DNA of 33,170 bases. It comes from an uncultured Methylococcaceae bacterium. GTDB taxonomy: Bacteria; Pseudomonadota; Gammaproteobacteria; Methylococcales; Methylomonadaceae. Of this stretch, positions 22,326-30,713 are shown piece after piece. Where the stretch lies: contig CAJAQT010000056.1 in the NCBI GenBank assembly GCA_903944165.1, forward strand, positions 1 through 33,170. The letters are read 5' to 3'. Position 1 is the first letter of the stretch; each line of letters starts with the position of its first letter. Both the position numbers and the translations under genes were made by a program. The notes beneath the pieces were generated by a model, which saw only the letters and a list, made by a program, of their open reading frames with translations, ran no database searches and had not been told where the DNA came from.

Positions 22326-22460
22326 TTATAAACTCCCGAAAATTTAAAATAATTAGCTTTCTTTTAAACATCCCTGCCCTAACCCATCCTTAATCTGAAG
22401 AGCTTTTGCGCGTCAGTTATTTATCTATGCTTATTTTTATATAAAAAAGACAATCACAGA

Positions 22461-22982
22461 TTAATCCAGCAATAAACGCGTATAAGACACGCGTCCACTT
22501 TGTTCTTGTTGATTACCTACCGAGAGGACACCCGTTAACTCCCATAATCCTGATCGGTATTCGAGCACTTTTTCAGCATCGCGTTGTGGCATGTGAACAT
22601 ATAAAGTCGCCGGCGGAAGATCATCTGCAGGACCATCTTCTTTTTCGGATAAACTAACGGGAATAGGTGCAAGCATAAACAACCCTTTAGCAGGTTCCTC
22701 TTCTTTGACCATAAAACCACTCACACGAACACGCTTACTATTTAAACTGAGTAACTTTTGTGAGGGCGCTAAACCTTTAGCGCCCACTGGGAAAAGATAA
22801 AATTCTTTCAAAGAAAGAGGAACGCCAGGCGAGGTATTTTGTGACGCTGCGGGAACAACTACAGATGAATTTAAAGCAGCTTGCTGTGGTGCTTGGCTAG
22901 CACACGCACCAAGAAACAGTGTTAATACAACAATATAAAAAATAAAACGGTGACTCCATCGAGTGCTCATACTATCTTCCAA
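22461..22982 (-). CDS. Putative lipoprotein of unknown function
   Basis: 173 aa: lipobox LFLGAC after hydrophobic N-terminus; no recognised domain. Confidence 0.7.
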   Translation of the reverse strand: MEDSMSTRWSHRFIFYIVVLTLFLGACASQAPQQAALNSSVVVPAASQNTSPGVPLSLKEFYLFPVGAKGLAPSQKLLSLNSKRVRVSGFMVKEEEPAKGLFMLAPIPVSLSEKEDGPADDLPPATLYVHMPQRDAEKVLEYRSGLWELTGVLSVGNQQEQSGRVSYTRLLLD

Positions 22983-23186
22983 GCAAAATAAAGAAAATAG
23001 TACACATAAAATATTTCATAACGATGAAACAGTGATTAATTAAGCCTGTATTAGCAGCACTTCTTATTATGACGGAGGACGAGTGTTTTGGTGGCTGCGC
23101 TAGACGTCATTCGACACGTGTCTTCTGGGTCTAGCTGAAGAATTCATGACAATAGGCATTCACTCTACCTTAACGACGACAAGGCT

Positions 23187-23459
23187 TTAGACGATTTTAA
23201 ACCCTTCAAGGACGTCATTTATTGGCGCCTCAAGTACTTCTACATTAGTCACGCGGGCGGTAATGGGCCCACGATGACACCATTTAATCAATTTATCTAG
23301 CTGACTTTGCTCCGCTTCAGCAATAATTTCTACACGTCCATCAGGCAAATTTCTGACCGTACCTTGAATAGCAAAATGCTTGGCTTTATTTTGCGTAAAC
23401 ATTCGAAAATAAACCCCTTGGACGCGTCCTGAAACCACTATTTTTACTCTACGTTGCAT
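23187..23459 (-). CDS. acyP: Acylphosphatase
   Basis: 90 aa: VVSGRVQGVYFRMFT and GTVRNLPDGRVEIIAEAE; overlaps rlmKL 3' end by 11 nt. Confidence 0.93.
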   Translation of the reverse strand: MQRRVKIVVSGRVQGVYFRMFTQNKAKHFAIQGTVRNLPDGRVEIIAEAEQSQLDKLIKWCHRGPITARVTNVEVLEAPINDVLEGFKIV

Positions 23460-25785
23460 GTTTTATTCTCCAACAATAATGAATTTTTGGATTACGACTA
23501 AAATCTTCTGGAATGGTTGCTGCGGTAATATCTTGAATAGTTACGCCAACCAAACTCGCCTCATCAAGCTTAAAACGTCTAAAATTAGTTGAAAAATACA
23601 GTACACCGTCAGACGCTAATAACTTTAAAGCATGCTTAATAAGAAAAACGTGCTGTTTTTGAATATCAAACACCTCATTCATTCGTTTTGAATTAGAAAA
23701 AGTTGGCGGATCCATAAAAATTACATCATAAACCTCATGCCCCCGTGTAGTCGCCATTTCTGCCAACCAGGTTAGACAATCAGCCTGAATAAACACATGC
23801 TCCCCACCACACTGATTTGCTGCTAAATTATTTTTTGCCCAGTGCAAATAGGTATTTGACATATCGACCGAAGTAGTCGATTTAGCCCCTCCCACTGCGG
23901 CATGAACAGTCGCACTGCCGGTGTAAGCAAATAAATTTAAAAACCGTTTATCTTTTGCTTGTTGCTGAATCATAAGACGAAGGGGACGATGATCTAAAAA
24001 TAACCCCGTATCTAAATAATCTTCAAAATTAACCAACAACCGACAACCCGCCTCTTCTACACAATAAAAACGCCCTTGTTCACCTTGCTTTTCATACTGC
24101 TCAATATGCCGCTGTTTACGACGTATTTTTAAAAAAACCTGTGCTGAATCAATGTTAAATACCTTAGGCAAAGCCGCTAAAATACTTGCTAAACGTTGAT
24201 TTGCCTTGTGTGCATCAATAGTTTTAGGCGGCTCATATTCCTGCACATTTAGCCACAACTGCTCACCATAATAGACATCGATTGCCACCGAATATTCGGG
24301 CAAATCTGCATCATAAACCCGATAACACTGGGTATGTGTGCGTTGCGCCCATTTCGCCATTTTTTTACAATTTTTGCTTAATCGATTAATAAAACTTAAG
24401 GTCTCTTGCTCGTGTGGCTTATTTTCCTCACCCTCGCTTGCCAGTGAAGGAATAGACGCGGCCTCTTCCTTAGCTAAATTTAGATCTGGTAAAGACGGCA
24501 ATCCTGGCTCCAGATTCTCGTGCTGCTCTATTGCTGATTTGGCGTCTGCCAGCAGATCAATTTGTTGCGCATACACTTGCTCAAGACGCTCGTCACTAGA
24601 AATGGCTTTAGGAATGAAAAAAGCCGATTCTTCAACCTTAAAACGCAATAATTTACATTCTAACGCCCCATTGAATAAGGTAATGGGCTTGTGCGAGCGA
24701 ATTCCCAAGCGAAAACCTAGCTCAGGTTGACTAATAATTAACCCTACTTGCCAGCCCTTAAACTGCGTTTTAAGTATTTCACCCATTTTTTTATACAGTG
24801 CTGAGGTTTCTTGCCAATCACCTAAACGCTCACCATAAGGTGGATTACAAACCAACAACCCTGCTGCCCACGAATTTGCTGGCGCAGCATCGTCAATATC
24901 TCGGCGTTCAAGATGAATCATATTATGCAAACCAGCATTACTTACATGCGTTTTAGCTGCACTTAACGCAACATTACTTTGATCAAAGCCAACAATTTTT
25001 GGGAGTCGCTGCATCCCAATGTGTTTACGTTGCTCTGCTTCATCTATTAACTGCTGCCAACAGTCAGCATCATGCTGCTTCCAGCCTAAAAAACCAAAAT
25101 AATCACGCAATAAACCTGGTGCGTAATCAGCGGCAATCAACGCAGCTTCAATGACTAGCGTTCCAGAACCACACATTGGATCAACTAGGCTAGCCCCCTC
25201 AGCCGCCAACGCTACCCAACCACAACGCAATAAGATAGCCGCAGCAAGATTTTCTTTGATGGGCGCATCAAGCGTGGTGCTGCGATAGCCGCGCTGATGC
25301 AAGCTGTGTCCTGATAAATCAATACTCACTTGGGCTTTATCACCGTCTAAATGCACATTAATGCGTACTTTTGGGGATTCTGTATCAATACTGGGGCGCA
25401 TAGAAAAACGACTGCGCATTTGATCAACTACGGCATCTTTTACTTTTAATGCACCAAAATGTGTATTGTTAATAACAACTGACCGTTTCGCGCTAAAGGC
25501 TACAGAAAAACTATCCTCAGGACCAAAATGCGCTGACCAATCAATCGCATAAATGCCCTCATACAACTCCTGCTGACTACGAACAGTAAAACTACTCAGC
25601 ACTAAAAACACCCGACTGGCCAGCCTCGACCATAAACACACACGATACGCTTGAGCTAAATCACCCTCAAAAGCCACGCCTGCAATGGTGGGTTTGATGT
25701 GCTTAGCGCCTAAACTTTGCAGTTCATCAGCAAGTAAATTTTCAAGCGCCTTGGGCGAACTGGCAAATAATGAGTAAATCGTCAT
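23449..25785 (-). CDS. rlmL: 23S rRNA (guanine) methyltransferase RlmKL (fused RlmL-RlmK)
   Basis: 778 aa: THUMP region, DPMCGSGTLVIEAAL, CNPPYGERLG; second MTase with NLFAYTGSATVHAA and FMDPPTFSNSKRM. Confidence 0.95.
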   Translation of the reverse strand: MTIYSLFASSPKALENLLADELQSLGAKHIKPTIAGVAFEGDLAQAYRVCLWSRLASRVFLVLSSFTVRSQQELYEGIYAIDWSAHFGPEDSFSVAFSAKRSVVINNTHFGALKVKDAVVDQMRSRFSMRPSIDTESPKVRINVHLDGDKAQVSIDLSGHSLHQRGYRSTTLDAPIKENLAAAILLRCGWVALAAEGASLVDPMCGSGTLVIEAALIAADYAPGLLRDYFGFLGWKQHDADCWQQLIDEAEQRKHIGMQRLPKIVGFDQSNVALSAAKTHVSNAGLHNMIHLERRDIDDAAPANSWAAGLLVCNPPYGERLGDWQETSALYKKMGEILKTQFKGWQVGLIISQPELGFRLGIRSHKPITLFNGALECKLLRFKVEESAFFIPKAISSDERLEQVYAQQIDLLADAKSAIEQHENLEPGLPSLPDLNLAKEEAASIPSLASEGEENKPHEQETLSFINRLSKNCKKMAKWAQRTHTQCYRVYDADLPEYSVAIDVYYGEQLWLNVQEYEPPKTIDAHKANQRLASILAALPKVFNIDSAQVFLKIRRKQRHIEQYEKQGEQGRFYCVEEAGCRLLVNFEDYLDTGLFLDHRPLRLMIQQQAKDKRFLNLFAYTGSATVHAAVGGAKSTTSVDMSNTYLHWAKNNLAANQCGGEHVFIQADCLTWLAEMATTRGHEVYDVIFMDPPTFSNSKRMNEVFDIQKQHVFLIKHALKLLASDGVLYFSTNFRRFKLDEASLVGVTIQDITAATIPEDFSRNPKIHYCWRIKHAT

Positions 25786-25814
25786 AACTACACTAAATCA
25801 ACAATAAGAAAACA

Positions 25815-25841
25815 AAAAAGCCTTGTATGAACAAGGCTTTT
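25815..25841 (-). terminator. Rho-independent terminator downstream of FKBP gene
   Basis: AAAAAGCCTTGT-ATGA-ACAAGGCTTTT perfect hairpin flanked by A/T runs. Confidence 0.85.
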
Positions 25842-25885
25842 GGGCTGATAAATCAGGTAAACAGCAACACTTGCGACCTAACAAA

Positions 25886-26368
25886 TTAATTAATTTTAAG
25901 CAATTCCACATCAAAAATTAACGCTGAATTTGGGCTGATTATTGGTCCTGCAGAACTTTCACCGTAGGCTAACTCTGAAGGGATATAAAAACGATATTTT
26001 GCTCCTTCTGTCATTAACTGAACACCTTCAGTCCAACCAGCAATAACATGATTTAAGGGAAAAGAGGTGGGCTCACCACGATCATAAGAGCTGTCAAACT
26101 TTTTACCGTCAATGGTTGTACCAAGGTAATGCACGGTAACATTGCTGGTTGCCGTTGGTTTTTGCTCGCCCTTACCTGGCGTTAAGATTTCATACTGCAA
26201 ACCTGAAGCAGTAGTGATAATTGAGGATTTTTTTCCATTTTCTGCCAAAAAAGCCACGCCAGCGGCTTGATTTTCTGCAGGAGAGGTAGCATTTGCCATC
26301 GAAAGCATAGTGATTCCTGTTAAAACAACAACAATAATTGAAAGAATGTGTATTTGAATTTTTTTCAC
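25886..26368 (-). CDS. FKBP-type peptidyl-prolyl cis-trans isomerase (exported)
   Basis: 160 aa: signal peptide, GLQYEILTPGKGEQPTATSNVTVHYLGTTIDGKKFDSSYDRGEPTSFPLNHVIAGWTEGVQLM-type FKBP core, LIFDVELL. Confidence 0.94.
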   Translation of the reverse strand: MKKIQIHILSIIVVVLTGITMLSMANATSPAENQAAGVAFLAENGKKSSIITTASGLQYEILTPGKGEQKPTATSNVTVHYLGTTIDGKKFDSSYDRGEPTSFPLNHVIAGWTEGVQLMTEGAKYRFYIPSELAYGESSAGPIISPNSALIFDVELLKIN

Positions 26369-26428
26369 GACGTCTCCATTAAAAAATTAAAAAGAAATTA
26401 GTTTACCAAAAATAATGAGGTTTCTTTG

Positions 26429-27031
26429 TTAGATTTTGCACTGATTTAACTGTTTTTGAAATTGTCTAGCTTGTTTAGCTACTTTTTCTGCAATTTTTAT
26501 TACCGTTATTTTCTTTATAAAGGTTCGGCTCTTAAAGCCACGGTGCCCTTCATGATAAGCAAGGTATAAGTTTTTAGCATCTGTTTTGGCAATATGTAAG
26601 GTAAGGTAGCTAACATGGCAGTACCAACCAATAAAATCAGCTGCATCATCAAATTCATCTCGCGCAGCCCCCCAGCTACCCGCCTGTTCTCGATACTGCT
26701 CCCAAGTATTATCAATTGCCTGAGCATAACCATACGCACTACTTTCTCTAAACCAAGGAATAATACCTAAAAGCCAGCGCCGTGGCGTTTTAGCATCCGC
26801 AACAAAATGAGATTCTTGATGCATAATCGCCATTAGCACAGGAATGGGCACCCCCCATTTTTGAGAAGCATGACGCGCTTGCTCGTACCATTCATCTTTT
26901 TCAATAAACGTGGCACATAAATTTTCAGCCTGTGAGGGCGGCAGCGACGCACACGCACTTAAAGCACAAACAAAACACACTAACAGACTTTTTTTCAACA
27001 CGCTTTCTACCCGTTGCATTGCATGAACCAA
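26429..27031 (-). CDS. SLT-family lytic transglycosylase-like lipoprotein
   Basis: 200 aa: lipobox ALSAC; IPVLMAIMHQESHF, SAYGYAQAIDNTWEQY, LAYHEGHRGF. Confidence 0.85.
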   Translation of the reverse strand: MVHAMQRVESVLKKSLLVCFVCALSACASLPPSQAENLCATFIEKDEWYEQARHASQKWGVPIPVLMAIMHQESHFVADAKTPRRWLLGIIPWFRESSAYGYAQAIDNTWEQYREQAGSWGAARDEFDDAADFIGWYCHVSYLTLHIAKTDAKNLYLAYHEGHRGFKSRTFIKKITVIKIAEKVAKQARQFQKQLNQCKI

Positions 27032-27453
27032 CTCATCGATAAAACTCAGCTACAATTGCCAAAAATCACTTCCCGCATAAACAAGAGGCTTCTCTAAGGT
27101 ACAAATACACCTCGATAATCGAGCCTCGCCCACATAAATACGTTTACAGCCGCGACTATTTATCCTAACTAATTTTATGAATAGCCACGGCTTACTCGCC
27201 CAAACACCCCGCTCAGCAGCGTCAATTATGCCGCTAAGCATTGCCCTATTTTACTCATAAAAAATACCATCTCATTGATTTTAAATACATCACTATGCTC
27301 AGCATTATGTTCAGCGAAAAACGTGGCGTGGCGACTTTTAATCATTATGATAGAATTCAGCGCGGTAATAAACACGTCACTGAGCCTGTAGACAAGGGCT
27401 TAAACCGTTAACAATAACGCTGAACTTTTTAAACCAACCCTAAACTAATTACT

Positions 27454-28683
27454 ATGAATAAACCTAAAAAAGTCGCCCTTCTTACTGCTGGTGGTTTAGC
27501 CCCTTGCTTAAGCTCTGCTATTGGCAGCCTCATTGAACGCTACACAGAAATAGACCCAACTATCGAAATCATCTGCTACCGTAGTGGGTACAAAGGCTTA
27601 CTATTAGGTGACTCGTACACCGTAACACCTGAAATCCGTGCACAAGCCAGTTTATTGCATGGCTTTGGTGGCTCACCAATTGGCAATAGTCGCGTTAAAT
27701 TAACCAATGTTAACGACTGCATAAAACGCGGCTTAGTGACTGAAGGTCAAGACCCACAAAAAGTGGCGGCAGATCAACTTATCAAAGACGGTGTTGATAT
27801 TTTACACACTATTGGTGGTGATGATACGAATACCGCCGCCGCTGATTTAGCCGCTTTTTTAGCGAATAATGATTACGGCCTAACTGTTATTGGTCTACCA
27901 AAAACTGTTGATAACGATGTCTTTCCTATCAAACAATCCTTAGGCGCTTGGACGGCTGCGGAACAAGGTGCGCGCTACTTCTGGAATGTTGTTGCAGAAA
28001 ATAATGCCAACCCACGCATGCTTATTGTTCATGAAGTTATGGGGCGTAACTGTGGCTGGTTAACCGCAGCAACCGCAGTTGAATACCGTAAATTATTAGC
28101 GAAAACCGCGTGGCTACCCGAACTAGGTTTAAGCCGTGACAGCTACGAAGTACACGGTGTATTTATTCCTGAAATGGCGATTGATCTTAATGCTGAAGCA
28201 ACACGGTTACGCGCAGTCATGGATACTGTCGATTGCGTAAATATTTTTGTTTCTGAAGGTGCGGGCGTTGAAGCGATTGTTGCTGAAATGCAAGCAAAAG
28301 GACAAGATGTGCCACGCGATGCGTTTGGTCATTTAAAATTAGATGCCATCAATCCTGGCAAATGGTTTGGCGAACAATTTGCGGCCATGATTGGCGCAGA
28401 AAAAACCTTAGTCCAAAAATCTGGCTACTTTGCCCGTGCCTCTGCGGCAAATAGTGATGACATTCGCTTAATAAAATCTTGTGCTGACTTAGCCGTAGAA
28501 TGCGCACTGCGCAGAGAATCAGGCGTGATTGGTCATGATGAAGATCAGCACGGCATCTTACGCGCAATTGAGTTTCCACGTATCAAAGGTGGCAAGCCAT
28601 TCGACCTTAATACCCCATGGTTTACAGACGTCTTAACCGACATTGGGCAAGCCAAAGGCAATAAAATTGACGTCAGTCATTAA
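27454..28683 (+). CDS. pfp: Pyrophosphate-type 6-phosphofructokinase
   Basis: 409 aa: TIGGDDTNTAAADL and GLPKTVDNDV (PPi-type GGDD and PKTxDND motifs), MGRNCGWLTA. Confidence 0.92.
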   Translation: MNKPKKVALLTAGGLAPCLSSAIGSLIERYTEIDPTIEIICYRSGYKGLLLGDSYTVTPEIRAQASLLHGFGGSPIGNSRVKLTNVNDCIKRGLVTEGQDPQKVAADQLIKDGVDILHTIGGDDTNTAAADLAAFLANNDYGLTVIGLPKTVDNDVFPIKQSLGAWTAAEQGARYFWNVVAENNANPRMLIVHEVMGRNCGWLTAATAVEYRKLLAKTAWLPELGLSRDSYEVHGVFIPEMAIDLNAEATRLRAVMDTVDCVNIFVSEGAGVEAIVAEMQAKGQDVPRDAFGHLKLDAINPGKWFGEQFAAMIGAEKTLVQKSGYFARASAANSDDIRLIKSCADLAVECALRRESGVIGHDEDQHGILRAIEFPRIKGGKPFDLNTPWFTDVLTDIGQAKGNKIDVSH

Positions 28684-28689
28684 CCTCTC

Positions 28690-28848
28690 TATTTCCTTGC
28701 TGGTTTGAAACCGCTCTCTTTAGGGGTTCGTTCAAAGTTGACAACGAGGCGTTAGCATCGTTATTCTCTCAGCTAAGCTCGTTGTTTACGGCGAGACAAT
28801 CCATCGGCGAATGTCGCGTGCGGATGCGGTCAGCGTGGATTAAAACAT
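28690..28848 (+). repeat. Intergenic structured element, copy 2 of 2
   Basis: Same ordered sequence blocks as 12344-12489; hairpins TTTGAA(28704-28709)/TTCAAA(28731-28736), ACAACGAG(28741-28748)/CTCGTTGT(28778-28785), AATCCA(28798-28803)/TGGATT(28836-28841). Confidence 0.75.
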
Positions 28849-28857
28849 TATTGAGTA

Positions 28858-28900
28858 GCGTGATGCCTAAGTAAGCACTTCGTCACCACGCACTCTTTTT
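28858..28900 (+). terminator. Weak candidate terminator after the repeat element
   Basis: GCGTGATG / CACCACGC stem with one mismatch, then ACTCTTTTT. Confidence 0.35.
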
Positions 28901-28990
28901 ATGCTCTGTATTACTGCTTTTGGTTAATGAATAATTCAAGCCACGACAGTGTAAGAGCACTTTTTAACGTTATGTACATCCGAGGAACCA

Positions 28991-29560
28991 ATGGCTATTT
29001 ATAGCACTAATGAATTTAAAGCTGGCCTAAAAGTCATGCTTGATAATGACCCTTGCGCAATTATCGACAATGAATTTGTCAAACCAGGCAAAGGACAGGC
29101 TTTTAATCGTGTCAAAATTAGAAACCTAAAAACTGGACGCGTCATTGAACGCACGTTTAAATCTGGCGAATCCTTAGAAGGTGCTGATGTTGTTGATGTC
29201 GAAATGCAATATCTTTACAACGATGGCGAGTTTAGACACTTTATGGTTCAAGATACTTTTGAACAATATCAAGCAGACAGCAAAATTGTTGGCGATGCCA
29301 ATTTATGGTTGAAAGATCAAGATTTTTGCACCATCACTTTATGGAACGACATGCCTTTAGCCGTCACCCCCGCTAATTTTGTTGAACTACAAATCATCGA
29401 AACCGACCCAGGCATTCGTGGTGATACCTCGGGCGGCGGCGGTAAACCAGCAAAACTTGAGACCGGTGCAGTGGTGCGCGTGCCTTTATTTGTTCAACAA
29501 GATGAAGTGATTAAAGTTGATACGCGTACAGCTGAATATATCTCACGAGTAAAAGACTAA
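28991..29560 (+). CDS. efp: Elongation factor P
   Basis: 189 aa: [23 protein letters not shown]; Lys34 (codon 29090-29092) at the EpmA target position. Confidence 0.97.
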   Translation: MAIYSTNEFKAGLKVMLDNDPCAIIDNEFVKPGKGQAFNRVKIRNLKTGRVIERTFKSGESLEGADVVDVEMQYLYNDGEFRHFMVQDTFEQYQADSKIVGDANLWLKDQDFCTITLWNDMPLAVTPANFVELQIIETDPGIRGDTSGGGGKPAKLETGAVVRVPLFVQQDEVIKVDTRTAEYISRVKD

Positions 29561-29562
29561 GC

Positions 29563-30540
29563 GTGTCTAACTCTTGGCGACCAAGCTGTTCAACTGCGCA
29601 ATTACATCAACGAGCGCAGCTTTTTCAACAGATACGCGCGTTTTTTGCAGAACGCCAGGTGTTAGAAGTTGAGACACCATTACTTGGTAATCATTGCGGT
29701 ACCGATCCCCATTTGGATTTTTTTACCACAACCTATAACTCGCCGCCCACGCCGGCGACGTTATATTTGCAAACCTCGCCAGAGTTTGCCATGAAACGTT
29801 TAGTAGCCGCTGGCAGTGGTGATATTTATCAACTATGCAAAGCGTTTAGAAACAATGAATCAGGTCGTTTTCATAATCCCGAATTTACGCTACTTGAATG
29901 GTATCGCCTGGGCTTTACCCTCACGATGCTGATGGATGAGATTGACGAATTATTTGCACACGTGTTTCACCTTCACCCGCTAAATCCTAGCCAACGGCTA
30001 CGTTATCAGGACATTTTTTATCACTATACGCAACTAGATCCTTTGCACTTTTGTTATGCCAGCTATTGCGACTATGCACGCAGCCATAAAATAACCGAAG
30101 CAATATCCCTTTGCCAACACTCGCACAGCCTTTGGCTGGATTTTATTTTTAGTCATAAAGTACAGCCTCACCTAGGCAGCAATGCCTTATGTATGGTTTA
30201 TGATTATCCCGCATGTCAAGCTGCCTTAGCACGCCTTAACCCCTCTAACCCACGCTGTGCTGAACGCGTAGAACTCTTTATCAACGGCATTGAATTGGGC
30301 AATGGCTATTTTGAATTAACGCAAGCGCCTGAACAACGTCAACGCTTTGAACATGACCTACACTACCGACAAACATATAACTTACCAACGCTTACCCTTG
30401 ATGAACGCTTACTTGCAGCACTCCAAGCAGGTTTGCCCGACTGCTCAGGCATGGCTATTGGCATAGACCGCGTTTTAATGGTACTAACCAACACACACAG
30501 CCTTGATGACATATTAGCTTTTCCCGTCTCACGCGCTTAA
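29563..30540 (+). CDS. epmA: EF-P--(R)-beta-lysine ligase EpmA (GenX/PoxA)
   Basis: 325 aa class II LysRS-like catalytic core with no anticodon-binding domain: EVETPLLG, LYLQTSPEFAMKRL, IYQLCKAFRNNESGRFHNPEFTLLEWYR, GMAIGIDRVLM. Confidence 0.96.
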   Translation: MSNSWRPSCSTAQLHQRAQLFQQIRAFFAERQVLEVETPLLGNHCGTDPHLDFFTTTYNSPPTPATLYLQTSPEFAMKRLVAAGSGDIYQLCKAFRNNESGRFHNPEFTLLEWYRLGFTLTMLMDEIDELFAHVFHLHPLNPSQRLRYQDIFYHYTQLDPLHFCYASYCDYARSHKITEAISLCQHSHSLWLDFIFSHKVQPHLGSNALCMVYDYPACQAALARLNPSNPRCAERVELFINGIELGNGYFELTQAPEQRQRFEHDLHYRQTYNLPTLTLDERLLAALQAGLPDCSGMAIGIDRVLMVLTNTHSLDDILAFPVSRA

Positions 30541-30640
30541 ACTAAGCATTGAATCCAACATGACACATGCGCTATCGTTTAAAATAACATGATTAATTAC
30601 CCTAGGCTTTTGATAGGCAAATAATCAAAAATACTTACTG

Positions 30641-30649
30641 TGATATAAT
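30641..30649 (+). promoter_or_regulatory. Candidate extended -10 promoter element upstream of bamA
   Basis: TGATATAAT (TGnTATAAT) 65 nt upstream of bamA ATG; no good -35. Confidence 0.4.
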
Positions 30650-30713
30650 CGCAAGCGTTTATTATCTAAATTTATCATCCAACCTCTGATGTTTTATTTT
30701 TAACTGCTCACTC

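Noticed and set aside
22326-22460. Looked for a Pho box upstream of the alkaline phosphatase gene
   Set aside because: No convincing tandem CTGTCAT-like repeats seen, so phosphate regulation is not claimed.
24338-24730. 130-aa + ORF antisense to rlmKL, and other ORFs antisense or out of frame inside nfeD, qmcA, tamA, tamB, hypF, proB and bamA
   Set aside because: They overlap well-supported genes in other frames and have no family resemblance; shadow ORFs.
27050-27241. 63-aa minus ORF upstream of the SLT lipoprotein gene
   Set aside because: No recognisable domain or convincing start signals; probably spurious.
27295-27411. 38-codon + strand ORF (MLSIMFSEKRGVATFNHYDRIQRGNKHVTEPVDKGLNR) upstream of pfp
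   Set aside because: Too short, no clear RBS or recognised family; chance ORF cannot be excluded without comparative data.
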